DNA from: Saprospiraceae bacterium
Lineage (GTDB): Bacteria > Bacteroidota > Bacteroidia > Chitinophagales > Saprospiraceae
NCBI GenBank assembly: GCA_016715985.1
Contig: JADJXD010000001.1
Location: forward strand, 1,240,001-1,304,000
Length of the DNA: 64,000 bases
Reading direction: 5' to 3'
Part shown: piece after piece, positions 17,047 through 25,912 of the stretch
Layout: each line of letters starts with the position of its first letter
Numbering within the stretch: position 1 is the first letter of the stretch
Made by a program: the position numbers and the translations under genes
The notes under the pieces: generated by a model
The model's input: only the letters and a program-made list of their open reading frames with translations
Database searches by the model: none
What the model was told of the DNA's origin: nothing

Positions 17047-20000
17047 TCAAATCTTAATAAATTTTGATGTCAGCATCGTGTTATTAGTGTCAGATATCCT
17101 GATTATATAAATCCCGCTTGACAATCTGCTTACATCGATCGTATTATTCTCCTTCTTCAATCTTTGGTGTAAAACTTTTGCTCCAAATAAATTGAACATT
17201 TCGATATTTACCGTTTTCTGCTCTATATCAAAATCACTTGTGAAATCGATATTCAAAAAATCTTCTGCCGGATTTGGATATATTTTAATCACATCATCGG
17301 TAATTTCAGCTTTACTCCTAGGTGTGAGAGGAACCAAATGAGACTCCATTGTTTTGATGATATCACCTGTTATCAAATAATAAATTGCCTGAGCATTACT
17401 TGCATATTCATGTCTGCTCTCAGCCACTGCTTTGATTTCGTTTAACTTAGTGGTGTTGTTTCGTAAAGATTGATCCCCTTCCAAAAAATCAAGATAATAA
17501 TTTTGAACCAAAATAAAATCGCTTTCATCCTGATTGTTTGAATGAAGGTCATTAATGAAATCGCGTGCTGCTGTCAGTCCCTGACTTTCAAGTATCAAGG
17601 CATAAACCTGAGTTTGCACACTGAAAAAAGGATCGTTTTTCAATTCAGTAATAAGAATAGCATCTCGTGTTGGCCCGCCCTTTTTATCCGTTATGATGGC
17701 ATTTGTTATTCTTTTATAACAATTCTTCAGTCTATTAATCAAAAGAGATTTCATAAAAGAAGAATAAGATATATTTGTACTGATATTTTCTATCTGCTGC
17801 TTTATAGTATGCATAAGTTCGTGCCGTGCCGCACTATCTGCCGGGACGGTACATCTTCCGGTAATTCCGGAAGGTAACTGACTAATGATTCCGTTTGATG
17901 CCCCACAATTGCTACTTTGTTGGTCATCTAAAGATAGTTTTACAGTCATAATTCCAGAAATTTCTGAAACAACTTTGCATGGATCCGGATTAATTGATTT
18001 AATATAATAATCAAAAGGGTCGGTATCATTGTCCAATAAAAATGGTGGCACATTTCCTTGACTAAAACAATTGCCCGCAGCATCTCCATCATCTCCTTGC
18101 TGATCAAAAACTGCAGCATCGTCCATCATTTCCACATCCGTTACATAAGCATCTTCATGGCAATTGTCTAAGAAAGATGTATAATTTTTTCCGTGAAAAG
18201 AAAATCCATAGGCACTAAACAATAATTTATTACTTAAAATTACATTATCAACATCTGTACCTGTAAAATCCTGATATACTGCATTAGTCCCAAATAAAAA
18301 ATCATTGTCATTGACGATGGATGATGATCTCCCTGATGCAAATATACCTGAGTTGTTATTGAAAAAGGAATTGTCATAGATTCTGTGAGAAGATGCATTA
18401 TTGGATGCCCCTAAATAAATCCCTTCCCGATTAAAAGTAAATGTGCTGTTGGCTATTTCTGATCCCCGGATTACAGGATAGGCATTGTTCAAATATATTC
18501 CCATTACTTCCGAGCCTGGAATATTAGAACCTGAGGGTGCTACAAAACTGCAATTGTTATTTACATGAATAGAAGAATTAATCGCACAGATGCCGACTGT
18601 ATAATTGCGAAATTCTGTATTGTAAAATTCTACAGTTGAGTTACCGATAAGCTTTACAGCTGTTTCGCAGTTGTTAAATATAGCGTTTTGTATTCTGGAC
18701 TGGTCGTCCTGTACAGGCCCTCCTGGATATAACTCATATCCTCCAAAAAATCCAAATTCAACTCCAACTTTACAATTTCTTATTTCGCCGCCATCAATAA
18801 CCACTAATCCTCCAGTAAAGTTAAAGTATGGCCCGAAAATACAAAAACCAGTACAATTTACAAGATAATTACAGTCTATTCCTTTTTTGGCAAATTCAAT
18901 GATCCCATTATTGATTAATTCAATTTCACCACTTGGAGTCAAGATATAAGGATTTGCAAATCCCTGTGGTCCCCATGGTACACCGATAACAGTTACTCCA
19001 TCCCATTCTGATTCAGTATCACATTTTGTAAGAATACCTCCGTCGATGGTGAGTTTACCCCCTAAATGTACTATTACATTATTTTTAATCTGGTTTCTAC
19101 CTTTCAAAATAAAGTGCTGTCCAGCATGGATAGTAATACTTTTATAAGCAGCATCTTCAGTCATTAAATAAGTACCAGGTCCATTAATCTCAAAATCATC
19201 AATTGGGCAAGTACAATTTTTTACAATACCAGGTTGGCTATTTGTAAAAATTTCTGGAAGTGCAAGTGTCTTCATTCTTACTATCTGATCAGACGTAAAC
19301 ATATTCCTACATTGATGGAATGAATATGACATAAAGTTGGAGATCGGAGGAGATGTGGTGACGTTGCCACATTGACTCACACCATTCCACGTACATGAAG
19401 GCCCTACATGATCAAAGACGTTAACACCATCAACAGGAGTATCATCACAATAATCACTATTATCAGGACTAGGCATCGTTATGTCAGGACAAGTAAATGT
19501 ATTACTTGCACAAGTACCCTGAAATGTGTGAAACAACCCGAGTGCATGGCCCATCTCATGGGAAATTAGAGAAGATAGCGATGCTGGTACACCATCGCTT
19601 TGTGTGCCTCCGATAAGTATTTCGTCACTAGGAATACCAAATGCATATCCATTGGGATCAACAGCAACATCAGGCAACACATGTACATCAATACCTACTG
19701 GATTTCTGCCAGGATTTTCGAAATAACATTTACCCGTGATTCCTGCATTCGCAACCTCTAAAGTGATTGGTGCTGTTTGGGTTTCGCATGGATCAAACAC
19801 GAAAGTAAATCCTGTCGCTAAAAAGTCTGTATTTAACTTATCGACGATTAATTGAGGCCTGTTTGCAGGAACTACATTTGTGCCAATTGCATATAAAATG
19901 AAATTCAATTTTACTTCAAGATTACTCCGCAACACCAACACGGTGGAGCCATAATTTTGCCTTGCCGCTATACTGGGTGGAGCGCTCCCACAATCATGGG

Positions 20001-20079
20001 TTTGGGCGTTTGAATTGAAATAAATAAGCATTAAACCTAAGGAGAATAGATACCTAAATGCAATTCTGCAATTCTGCAA
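17047..20079 (-). CDS. Module 4 first gene: M43 (pappalysin-like) metalloprotease with T9SS domain, leader out of frame (n=3)
   Basis: 1010 residues from an in-frame TTG at 20079; the shared leader ATG at 20105 is out of frame by 26 nt with three octamers, and would be in frame with two. Signal peptide to about 26 (cleavage after NAQ). The zinc site is HEMGHALGLFH (174-184) with a Met-turn NFMSY (248-252), as in M43 proteases. Residues about 300-700 are rich in short turns and Asn/Gly, resembling a right-handed beta-helix. A T9SS sorting domain ends the protein (YPNPAED...KFIKI). Probably a secreted protease acting on the surface or extracellular substrates. It shares only the leader with modules 1-3. 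Confidence 0.82.
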   Translation of the reverse strand: MQNCRIAFRYLFSLGLMLIYFNSNAQTHDCGSAPPSIAARQNYGSTVLVLRSNLEVKLNFILYAIGTNVVPANRPQLIVDKLNTDFLATGFTFVFDPCETQTAPITLEVANAGITGKCYFENPGRNPVGIDVHVLPDVAVDPNGYAFGIPSDEILIGGTQSDGVPASLSSLISHEMGHALGLFHTFQGTCASNTFTCPDITMPSPDNSDYCDDTPVDGVNVFDHVGPSCTWNGVSQCGNVTTSPPISNFMSYSFHQCRNMFTSDQIVRMKTLALPEIFTNSQPGIVKNCTCPIDDFEINGPGTYLMTEDAAYKSITIHAGQHFILKGRNQIKNNVIVHLGGKLTIDGGILTKCDTESEWDGVTVIGVPWGPQGFANPYILTPSGEIELINNGIIEFAKKGIDCNYLVNCTGFCIFGPYFNFTGGLVVIDGGEIRNCKVGVEFGFFGGYELYPGGPVQDDQSRIQNAIFNNCETAVKLIGNSTVEFYNTEFRNYTVGICAINSSIHVNNNCSFVAPSGSNIPGSEVMGIYLNNAYPVIRGSEIANSTFTFNREGIYLGASNNASSHRIYDNSFFNNNSGIFASGRSSSIVNDNDFLFGTNAVYQDFTGTDVDNVILSNKLLFSAYGFSFHGKNYTSFLDNCHEDAYVTDVEMMDDAAVFDQQGDDGDAAGNCFSQGNVPPFLLDNDTDPFDYYIKSINPDPCKVVSEISGIMTVKLSLDDQQSSNCGASNGIISQLPSGITGRCTVPADSAARHELMHTIKQQIENISTNISYSSFMKSLLINRLKNCYKRITNAIITDKKGGPTRDAILITELKNDPFFSVQTQVYALILESQGLTAARDFINDLHSNNQDESDFILVQNYYLDFLEGDQSLRNNTTKLNEIKAVAESRHEYASNAQAIYYLITGDIIKTMESHLVPLTPRSKAEITDDVIKIYPNPAEDFLNIDFTSDFDIEQKTVNIEMFNLFGAKVLHQRLKKENNTIDVSRLSSGIYIIRISDTNNTMLTSKFIKI

Positions 20080-20086
20080 TTCTGCA
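20063..20086 (-). repeat. Octanucleotide tandem repeat, module 4, n=3
   Basis: Three perfect ATTCTGCA copies (plus strand) plus a partial TGCA at 20059-20062, followed toward the ATG by the same ATTTACTGATTTT flank as the other modules. From the ATG at 20105 the frame closes after 22 codons; removing one unit joins it to the protease. Confidence 0.9.
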
Positions 20087-20261
20087 ATTTACTGATTTTC
20101 AACATAATATCAAAATTTAAAAAGTTAAAAAAATAAATAATTTCCATCAGTATCATATCGAAAATCAGTCATCGCTTTTATCAGTTCTCTCAATAGTTTG
20201 TTGAGTTTTTTTCCGATATATCCTGCAATATAAGGGAATAAATCATAGCTGTCAAGATGTT
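20087..20261 (-). promoter_or_regulatory. Truncated shared leader L4
   Basis: About 175 bp match leaders L1-L3 up to AGCTGTCAAGA, then the sequence diverges, so the shared promoter is absent. A different -7-like TAAATTTG box lies at 20342-20349 on the minus strand, without an obvious -33 TTG. The remainder of the gap 20262-20422 is AT-rich with no gene. Confidence 0.6.
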
Positions 20262-20422
20262 ACCTCTCTTTTTTTACATAATTTTAAAATATTTTACATA
20301 ATTATCAGTTTTTACATCATATGGTATATATTAAATAGAACCAAATTTAATATTTATGGGATGTGCCCGGAGTAATTTATTTTTTTGTTTGTAGTTGAAA
20401 AGAGACGTTTATTAAATATCTG

Positions 20423-20629
20423 CTATTCCTCCCGAAGTTTGGATACATACATCAGAATCATACCACCAAAAAGCAGCACCAACTGGATGATCAAAGTGAA
20501 GACCCCTCTGCCATAAATAAAATTCACAGGAGTGAGTTGAAGACCTACCAGACTCAATATCAGTGATAATACTCCGATAGCAAATAACACAAAACCAATC
20601 AGGGTCCATATGGGATTTTGAATATTCAT
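20423..20629 (-). CDS. Small two-helix membrane protein
   Basis: 68 residues from the ATG at 20629 (MNIQNPIW), preferred over an upstream start because the added residues look random. Two transmembrane segments are evident: about 8-28 (LIGFVLFAIGVLSLILSLVG) and about 41-61 (GVFTLIIQLVLLFGGMILMYV), with a short loop and a charged C-terminus (SKLREE). No family or function was recognised. It stands alone, with a long non-coding stretch upstream. Confidence 0.6.
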   Translation of the reverse strand: MNIQNPIWTLIGFVLFAIGVLSLILSLVGLQLTPVNFIYGRGVFTLIIQLVLLFGGMILMYVSKLREE

Positions 20630-20872
20630 AAAACTTTGTTTTTTCAGAAATATTAAAGATAAATTTAACACCCTTACGGTATAATATCAGAATACAATAA
20701 TATACTTATAGGATATGTTTAGCGATAAGTGGTAAAAATGCAAAACATTGTGCTTTGATCATTAAATATCTGCAATAACTAAATCATGGTTTGTAAAACA
20801 ATTTGTTCTACATCTGGTAGATATTTTGGCTATATCAGTTTTAAAATTCAAACTATCTCTCTTTTTAAATTG

Positions 20873-21003
20873 CCACATGGCTTTAGCCTGTGGTCAAGAA
20901 ATGCACATTTTAATTGGCTTTAGCCAAACACGAATCACTTTTTGGCTAAAGCCATAAATAGTCAAAAAAATTATACCACTGTCTAAAGCCAGTGGCAATT
21001 GAA
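20873..21003. repeat. Palindromic intergenic elements
   Basis: The 542-bp gap 20630-21171 holds no gene. Near 20915-20954 there is a perfect 14-bp stem (TGGCTTTAGCCAAA with TTTGGCTAAAGCCA, 12-nt loop). On either side are related pieces, CCACATGGCTTTAGCCTGTGG and CCACTGTCTAAAGCCAGTGG. All share the core GGCTTTAGCC or its complement, so they look like one family of repeated REP-like elements. Confidence 0.65.
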
Positions 21004-21171
21004 TAAATCCATTTACTAATTTAACAGCTTTTACATGAAATAAAAAGTAATCATTGCATTACTCAAAATTGAAACACACTCTACTGCATGATAATTTTCC
21101 GAAGATGATATTTAAAACCATTGAATATCTTTTAGCGTTGTATTTCGAAATATCCACTTTATTTGGAAACA

Positions 21172-22017
21172 ATGAAACTGATTGAATGTCCTCGTGATGC
21201 GATGCAAGGCATACATGACTTTATTCCAACGGAAACAAAAGTCCGGTATATCAATCAATTGCTGAAAGTGGGGTATGATACGATTGACTTTGGGAGTTTT
21301 GTATCGCCCAAAGCCATCCCACAGATGCGGGATACCGCTGAAGTGCTTGCCGGGTTGAATCTCTCAGAGACTAAATCACAACTACTCGCGATAGTAGCCA
21401 ATGCCCGGGGCGCTTCAGATGCAGTACAGTTTGATGAGATCAGCTATCTGGGTTATCCGTTTTCTATCTCTGAAACATTCCAACTCCGAAATACCAACGC
21501 CACGATAGAAGAGTCTCTGATCAGAGTGGAAGAAATTCAGAACATCTGTACACACCGAAACAAAAAATTAGTAATCTATATTTCCATGGGTTTTGGTAAT
21601 CCTTACGGAGACAGATGGAGCGTGGAGATTTGTCAGAAGTGGGTAGATCAGTTGGCTGATATGGGCATCCGTATTTTAGCACTTTCCGATACTATTGGCG
21701 TTGCCACCCCGGAAAGTATTTCATATCTGTTCAAACATCTCATTCCTCCCTACCCTGATGTAGAGTTTGGCGCACATCTGCACTCCCAACCACACAACTG
21801 GTATCCCCGGATAGATGCAGCATGGAAGAGCGGATGCAGAAGATTTGATGCGGCGATAAAAGGATACGGCGGATGTCCGATGGCAAAAGACGAACTGACC
21901 GGCAACATGGCAACAGAAAATCTGATAAGTTATTTTGAAGAAAAAAATATTGAAACCGGAATCCACAAAGCAGCTTTTGATGAAGCGGTACGCATGTCAT
22001 CTGAAGTGTTTTTATGA
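21172..22017 (+). CDS. mvaB: Hydroxymethylglutaryl-CoA lyase
   Basis: 281 residues from the ATG at 21172 (MKLIECPRDAMQG); a TTG three codons earlier is in frame but less likely. The enzyme cleaves HMG-CoA to acetoacetate and acetyl-CoA, the last step of leucine breakdown. Signature features are ECPRDAMQG at the N-terminus (ECPRDGLQ in most members), the TIM-barrel SDTIGVATP segment, GAHLHS metal-binding histidines, and the GYGGCPMA loop with the catalytic Cys near residue 235. Length fits the family. It stands alone; no other leucine-degradation genes are nearby. Confidence 0.9.
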   Translation: MKLIECPRDAMQGIHDFIPTETKVRYINQLLKVGYDTIDFGSFVSPKAIPQMRDTAEVLAGLNLSETKSQLLAIVANARGASDAVQFDEISYLGYPFSISETFQLRNTNATIEESLIRVEEIQNICTHRNKKLVIYISMGFGNPYGDRWSVEICQKWVDQLADMGIRILALSDTIGVATPESISYLFKHLIPPYPDVEFGAHLHSQPHNWYPRIDAAWKSGCRRFDAAIKGYGGCPMAKDELTGNMATENLISYFEEKNIETGIHKAAFDEAVRMSSEVFL

Positions 22018-22130
22018 TTTTAATCAGAAGATTAGGAAAATTTTCAATTTAATCTGAGAATAAAATTCCAGGACCCGACTCATTTTTCAGACCCCGGAAT
22101 ATCTTATTTCATCTTAATCAATTTGTGGCA

Positions 22131-23813
22131 TTACAATTTACTAAACTTCGATTTATACCTTAATCCACTCTTATCTTCTACCACAACTATGTAAATACCC
22201 GTCGTCAGATGCTGAACAGATATTGTACTGTTCTGATCAAATATTTTACCGGATTTAACCAATGATCCCTCTGAATCAAAAATCTTATAGTCCGTCAAAT
22301 CTTCTTTCTGTTCCGGCAAAACAAATGATATGTGCTCTGCAGTAGGATTTGGAAATACTTTAATAACATTCGTTGCAGTAAGTAATTCATCCACCCTACT
22401 GACTAAACCCAGAGCTGTGGTATCAAATCCATAATAATAATGATATGAGTCTATTCTTCCATTTGGCATCCAGTCCTCAAGTCTGCAACCCAAAAACAAT
22501 ATATCATCCAACCAGGCATATTGTTGTAATTTGAGCCTTTGGTCTCCTTTCAGTTGCACTCGAAGAGTCTCAATCAGACGATATTGATTTGTTCCTTTCG
22601 TTATTTCAATGACATCCATTGTCCTTAATTTATTACTTTCAGAATGAGCCAATATATATACTTTATCATCACGAACACCTAAAACATTTAAGTAAAAGTA
22701 CTTTCTGTCTTCTATTTCAAACTTACGAATATTAGCTTGTTCATTTCCATTTTCATCAAGCCATAAAAACCACATATTTTTACCCGGATTTTCATCAACA
22801 CTTTCTATAGCCAAAATCCTATGCAAGAATATTTGATTTGATTTTGTTTCCATTATAATTTCAGATTCCTCGTCTAATGGATCATGGTAAAATGGTAAAA
22901 CGTTTAGTGTTTTTGATGTCGTTGTTTTTAAATCAGGAGCAACCTGGTGCCAATTCAATTCAGCGCTTAGCAATGTCGTATAAAATCTGGCGGGGTCTCT
23001 TACCTGAATCAAAGAAAGAAATGTATTTTCATTTAATCTCTGAATAATGATCCCCAAAAAATCATATAGTTTTGTCTTCAGTCCTGTACTTTTTATAAAG
23101 GAAGAATAGGAGGAAGTTATACTGTTGCCTACCGCATCAGATGGTAAAAATCGCACACTAGCTTTGAGAGAATCATTATCTATCAAACCTCCGGGTAATA
23201 CATATAAAAAGTCGTCTTCACCAAAGGGATAATTTTTTAAATAACCAAATATATATTCCCTTATACTTGTATCTGACACAGAAACCATATCCTTTAAGTT
23301 CCCTGTTTCTGCATCCAATTTTCTGACTATTGGATAACCATAAAATCCAAAAATACTTAATTGTCCTCTCGGATCAAATGCTTTAAATCCGGTAATTTCA
23401 ATTTCATCTTTTTCTGATTTGAATCTTAAGTCACCCTGTAAGTAACTTTCTCTATGAGTACTACTATCGTATAATCCATAATAATAAATCCACTTTGGAA
23501 TTCCGGTTTTCAGATCAAGTTTATGTAAAAGACATCCATCAGGTCCCGGATCTGTTGAAGGACTCAGAGTCCCTTCCAATATGTAGAGATCCTCATTGCT
23601 TCTCATATGATTTGCGATATACTTTTTGCCATATGTAGGGGAAACAATATCTAATGTACTCTTCACATAAGTTGTATCTCCTGAAATATATATCCATTTA
23701 GGTTGTATCCCTTCCCATTCCAGAACAGGTGGTGGTATGTCTTGACCTGATAAAGAATGGTTATGAGTAAAAATAAATAAAAATGTAAAAAGTAATTTAA
23801 ATAAGTTGTTCAT
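22131..23813 (-). CDS. T9SS-sorted secreted protein behind a pentanucleotide repeat
   Basis: 560 residues. Signal peptide about 1-24 (FKLLFTFLFIFTHNHSLSGQ). The body has propeller-like segments (LLHKLDLKTGIPKWIYYYGLYDSS, VRKLDAETGNLKDMVSVSDTS, MWFLWLDENGNEQANIRKFE) recalling PQQ-type blades. The sorting domain begins at FPNPTAEH and ends KFSKL. No specific function was recognised. It is related in plan, not closely in sequence, to the module second-gene proteins. A run of ten AGTGT units lies 88-137 bp upstream, so expression may vary with tract length (inference). Confidence 0.75.
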   Translation of the reverse strand: MNNLFKLLFTFLFIFTHNHSLSGQDIPPPVLEWEGIQPKWIYISGDTTYVKSTLDIVSPTYGKKYIANHMRSNEDLYILEGTLSPSTDPGPDGCLLHKLDLKTGIPKWIYYYGLYDSSTHRESYLQGDLRFKSEKDEIEITGFKAFDPRGQLSIFGFYGYPIVRKLDAETGNLKDMVSVSDTSIREYIFGYLKNYPFGEDDFLYVLPGGLIDNDSLKASVRFLPSDAVGNSITSSYSSFIKSTGLKTKLYDFLGIIIQRLNENTFLSLIQVRDPARFYTTLLSAELNWHQVAPDLKTTTSKTLNVLPFYHDPLDEESEIIMETKSNQIFLHRILAIESVDENPGKNMWFLWLDENGNEQANIRKFEIEDRKYFYLNVLGVRDDKVYILAHSESNKLRTMDVIEITKGTNQYRLIETLRVQLKGDQRLKLQQYAWLDDILFLGCRLEDWMPNGRIDSYHYYYGFDTTALGLVSRVDELLTATNVIKVFPNPTAEHISFVLPEQKEDLTDYKIFDSEGSLVKSGKIFDQNSTISVQHLTTGIYIVVVEDKSGLRYKSKFSKL

Positions 23814-23900
23814 ATTCTTTAATTTTTAATGGTAATAGAATGAGTTAAAAAAATTAATTAAATTCATTCATTCTAAGGAGGAACAACATGAAAAACATGT

Positions 23901-23950
23901 AGTGTAGTGTAGTGTAGTGTAGTGTAGTGTAGTGTAGTGTAGTGTAGTGT
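23901..23950. repeat. Pentanucleotide tandem repeat (AGTGT)10
   Basis: Ten perfect AGTGT units on the plus strand, the purest simple repeat in the window. It lies upstream of the minus-strand T9SS gene starting at 23813. On the coding strand an ATG at 23954 reads directly into the repeat (MDTTLHYTTLHY...), but every frame stops before 23813, so it cannot fuse to the main gene. The gap 23814-24279 otherwise holds AT-rich DNA with no gene. Confidence 0.95.
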
Positions 23951-24279
23951 CCATAATTGATTAAATTTTAAGCAATTTAAATCAATATTTTAATTTAAAA
24001 AAACTTTTTGACGATAATTTTATTTTTTTTAGTGAGTTTACCGGGAGATAAAAGAAGGTTCAAATCTGTATAAGCTGTCAATAATGGACAGTTTTACTAT
24101 AAATGTAAAATATATAGATTTGCCGGAAAATCAGATTTTTGATGCTTCCGGAAAATCTATTATTACAAATTTATTCCTACATGAATTGAAGTTCCTATCT
24201 TAAATCAGGTCGGCTTTCTGATTCAAAATATAAGACCACTCTTAAGATTTGTCATACTAAAAAAGAATACTTGTTAATA

Positions 24280-25911
24280 TTACTCCTCCGCCAAAAAAGG
24301 ATATTTATAATCCGTCGGTGGTACAAAATTTTCTTTGATGGTACGGGCAGAAACCCATCTGTACAAATTTAAAATCGAGCCTGCTTTATCGTTCGTACCC
24401 GAACCTCTGCCACCACCAAACGGCTGCTGCCCGACCACTGCACCGGTGGGTTTGTCATTGATATAAAAATTACCTGCGGCATTTTTTAATCTATCTGTAG
24501 CTATCTGCAAAGCATACCTGTCTTTACTGAATACTGCACCCGTCAGTGCATATGGTCCTGTGTTATCCACCAAATCCAAAGTCTCTAAAAAATCTGCATC
24601 TTTATAAACATATATCGTGAGGACAGGGCCAAAAAGTTCCTCACACATCGTGGTATATTTCGGGTTTTTTACTTTTATCACGGTCGGTTCGATAAAATAT
24701 CCTTTTGTTTTATCAAAATTTCCTCCTGCTATAATTTCTGTTTCCGGATCCGTTTTGGCATCAGCGATAAAGGATGTGATTTTGTCAAATGCTTTTTCAT
24801 CAATGACTGCATTTACAAAATTTCTGAAATCCTCCGGATTACCCATGCTGAAATCAGCAAGGTCTGCTCTCAGGTGTTTCTGTACATCCTCCCAAAGTGA
24901 TTCCGGAATGTAAGCCCGCGATGCAGCAGAACATTTTTGTCCCTGATACTCAAATGCACCTCTGGACAATGCTACTGCGACTTCTTTTGCATCTGCTGAG
25001 GGATGTGCGACGACAAAATCTTTACCTCCGGTCTCTCCTACCACTCTTGGATATGATTTATATTTTGAAATATTTTGGCCTATCGTTTTCCATAAGTGTT
25101 GAAAAACTCCGGTGCTGCCTGTAAAGTGTAAGCCGGCAAAATCCGGGTGGCTGAATATCACGTCTCCTGCTGTCGGACCATCCACATATATGAGATTAAT
25201 AACGCCAGGCGGCAAACCTGCTTCTTCATAAATTTCCATTATCACAGCAGCAGAATATATCTGTGTTTCGGCAGGTTTCCATACAACGGTATTGCCCAAC
25301 ATCGCGGGCGCTCCGCAAAGATTGGCGGCGATCGATGTAAAATTAAAAGGTGTCAATGCAAATATAAAACCCTCCAATGGCCGGTATTCCAATCTATTCC
25401 AGATACCTCTGACACTTTCGGGTTGCTGCGCATAGATTTCTGTCATATACTGTACATTGTATCTGAAAAAATCTGCCAGTTCACAGACAGCATCTATCTC
25501 GGACTGATATATATTTTTGGACTGACCCAGCATGGTAGCGGCATTCATTTTAGCTCGATATGGCCCGGTCAGCAAGTCCGCAGCTTTCAAAAAAATCGCC
25601 GCTCGGTCCTGCCACGCCATTTCTTCCCATTGTTTTTTGGCAGCAAGTGCTGCATCAATAGCCATCGTGACGTGACTCTTATCACCTATCGCATGATAAC
25701 CCAATGTATGTGATAGTTCATGCGGCGGATGGATTTGTCTTTTTTCTGTTGTAAATATTTTTTTACCTCCGATAATCATGGGTATATCCAACAATTGCGA
25801 CTTCAATTCTGTGATGGCTGCTTTGACTTCTAGTTTCTCCTTTGAACCGGGAGCATAATTTAATACCGGTTCATTCACCGGGACGGGTACGCTGAAAATT
25901 GCATTTGACAT
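24280..25911 (-). CDS. pruA: L-glutamate gamma-semialdehyde (1-pyrroline-5-carboxylate) dehydrogenase
   Basis: 543 residues, cytoplasmic. It oxidises glutamate semialdehyde to glutamate with NAD+, the second step of proline catabolism. The aldehyde dehydrogenase fold is complete: VVWKPAET for cofactor binding, FTGSTGVF, general base Glu in VVGETGGKDF, nucleophile Cys in YQGQKCSAASRAY, and the C-terminal QQPFGGGRGSGTNDKAG. Length and N-terminal region fit the single-domain form found in Bacteroidota and eukaryotes rather than the fused PutA. It follows coaD with 1 bp between, so co-translation is likely. No proline dehydrogenase is in the window. Confidence 0.92.
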   Translation of the reverse strand: MSNAIFSVPVPVNEPVLNYAPGSKEKLEVKAAITELKSQLLDIPMIIGGKKIFTTEKRQIHPPHELSHTLGYHAIGDKSHVTMAIDAALAAKKQWEEMAWQDRAAIFLKAADLLTGPYRAKMNAATMLGQSKNIYQSEIDAVCELADFFRYNVQYMTEIYAQQPESVRGIWNRLEYRPLEGFIFALTPFNFTSIAANLCGAPAMLGNTVVWKPAETQIYSAAVIMEIYEEAGLPPGVINLIYVDGPTAGDVIFSHPDFAGLHFTGSTGVFQHLWKTIGQNISKYKSYPRVVGETGGKDFVVAHPSADAKEVAVALSRGAFEYQGQKCSAASRAYIPESLWEDVQKHLRADLADFSMGNPEDFRNFVNAVIDEKAFDKITSFIADAKTDPETEIIAGGNFDKTKGYFIEPTVIKVKNPKYTTMCEELFGPVLTIYVYKDADFLETLDLVDNTGPYALTGAVFSKDRYALQIATDRLKNAAGNFYINDKPTGAVVGQQPFGGGRGSGTNDKAGSILNLYRWVSARTIKENFVPPTDYKYPFLAEE

Positions 25912-25912
25912 A

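Noticed and set aside
23877..23900. Perfect plus-strand AAGGAGG followed six bases later by ATG, just before the pentamer tract
   Set aside because: The frame stops after four codons (ATG AAA AAC ATG TAG) before entering the repeat, and neighbouring genes do not use such ribosome sites. Treated as chance.
23901..23950. CRISPR array
   Set aside because: Five-base units without spacers; no cas genes in the window. The same reasoning removes the 58-bp units at 29033-29242, which are degenerate and have no unique spacers.
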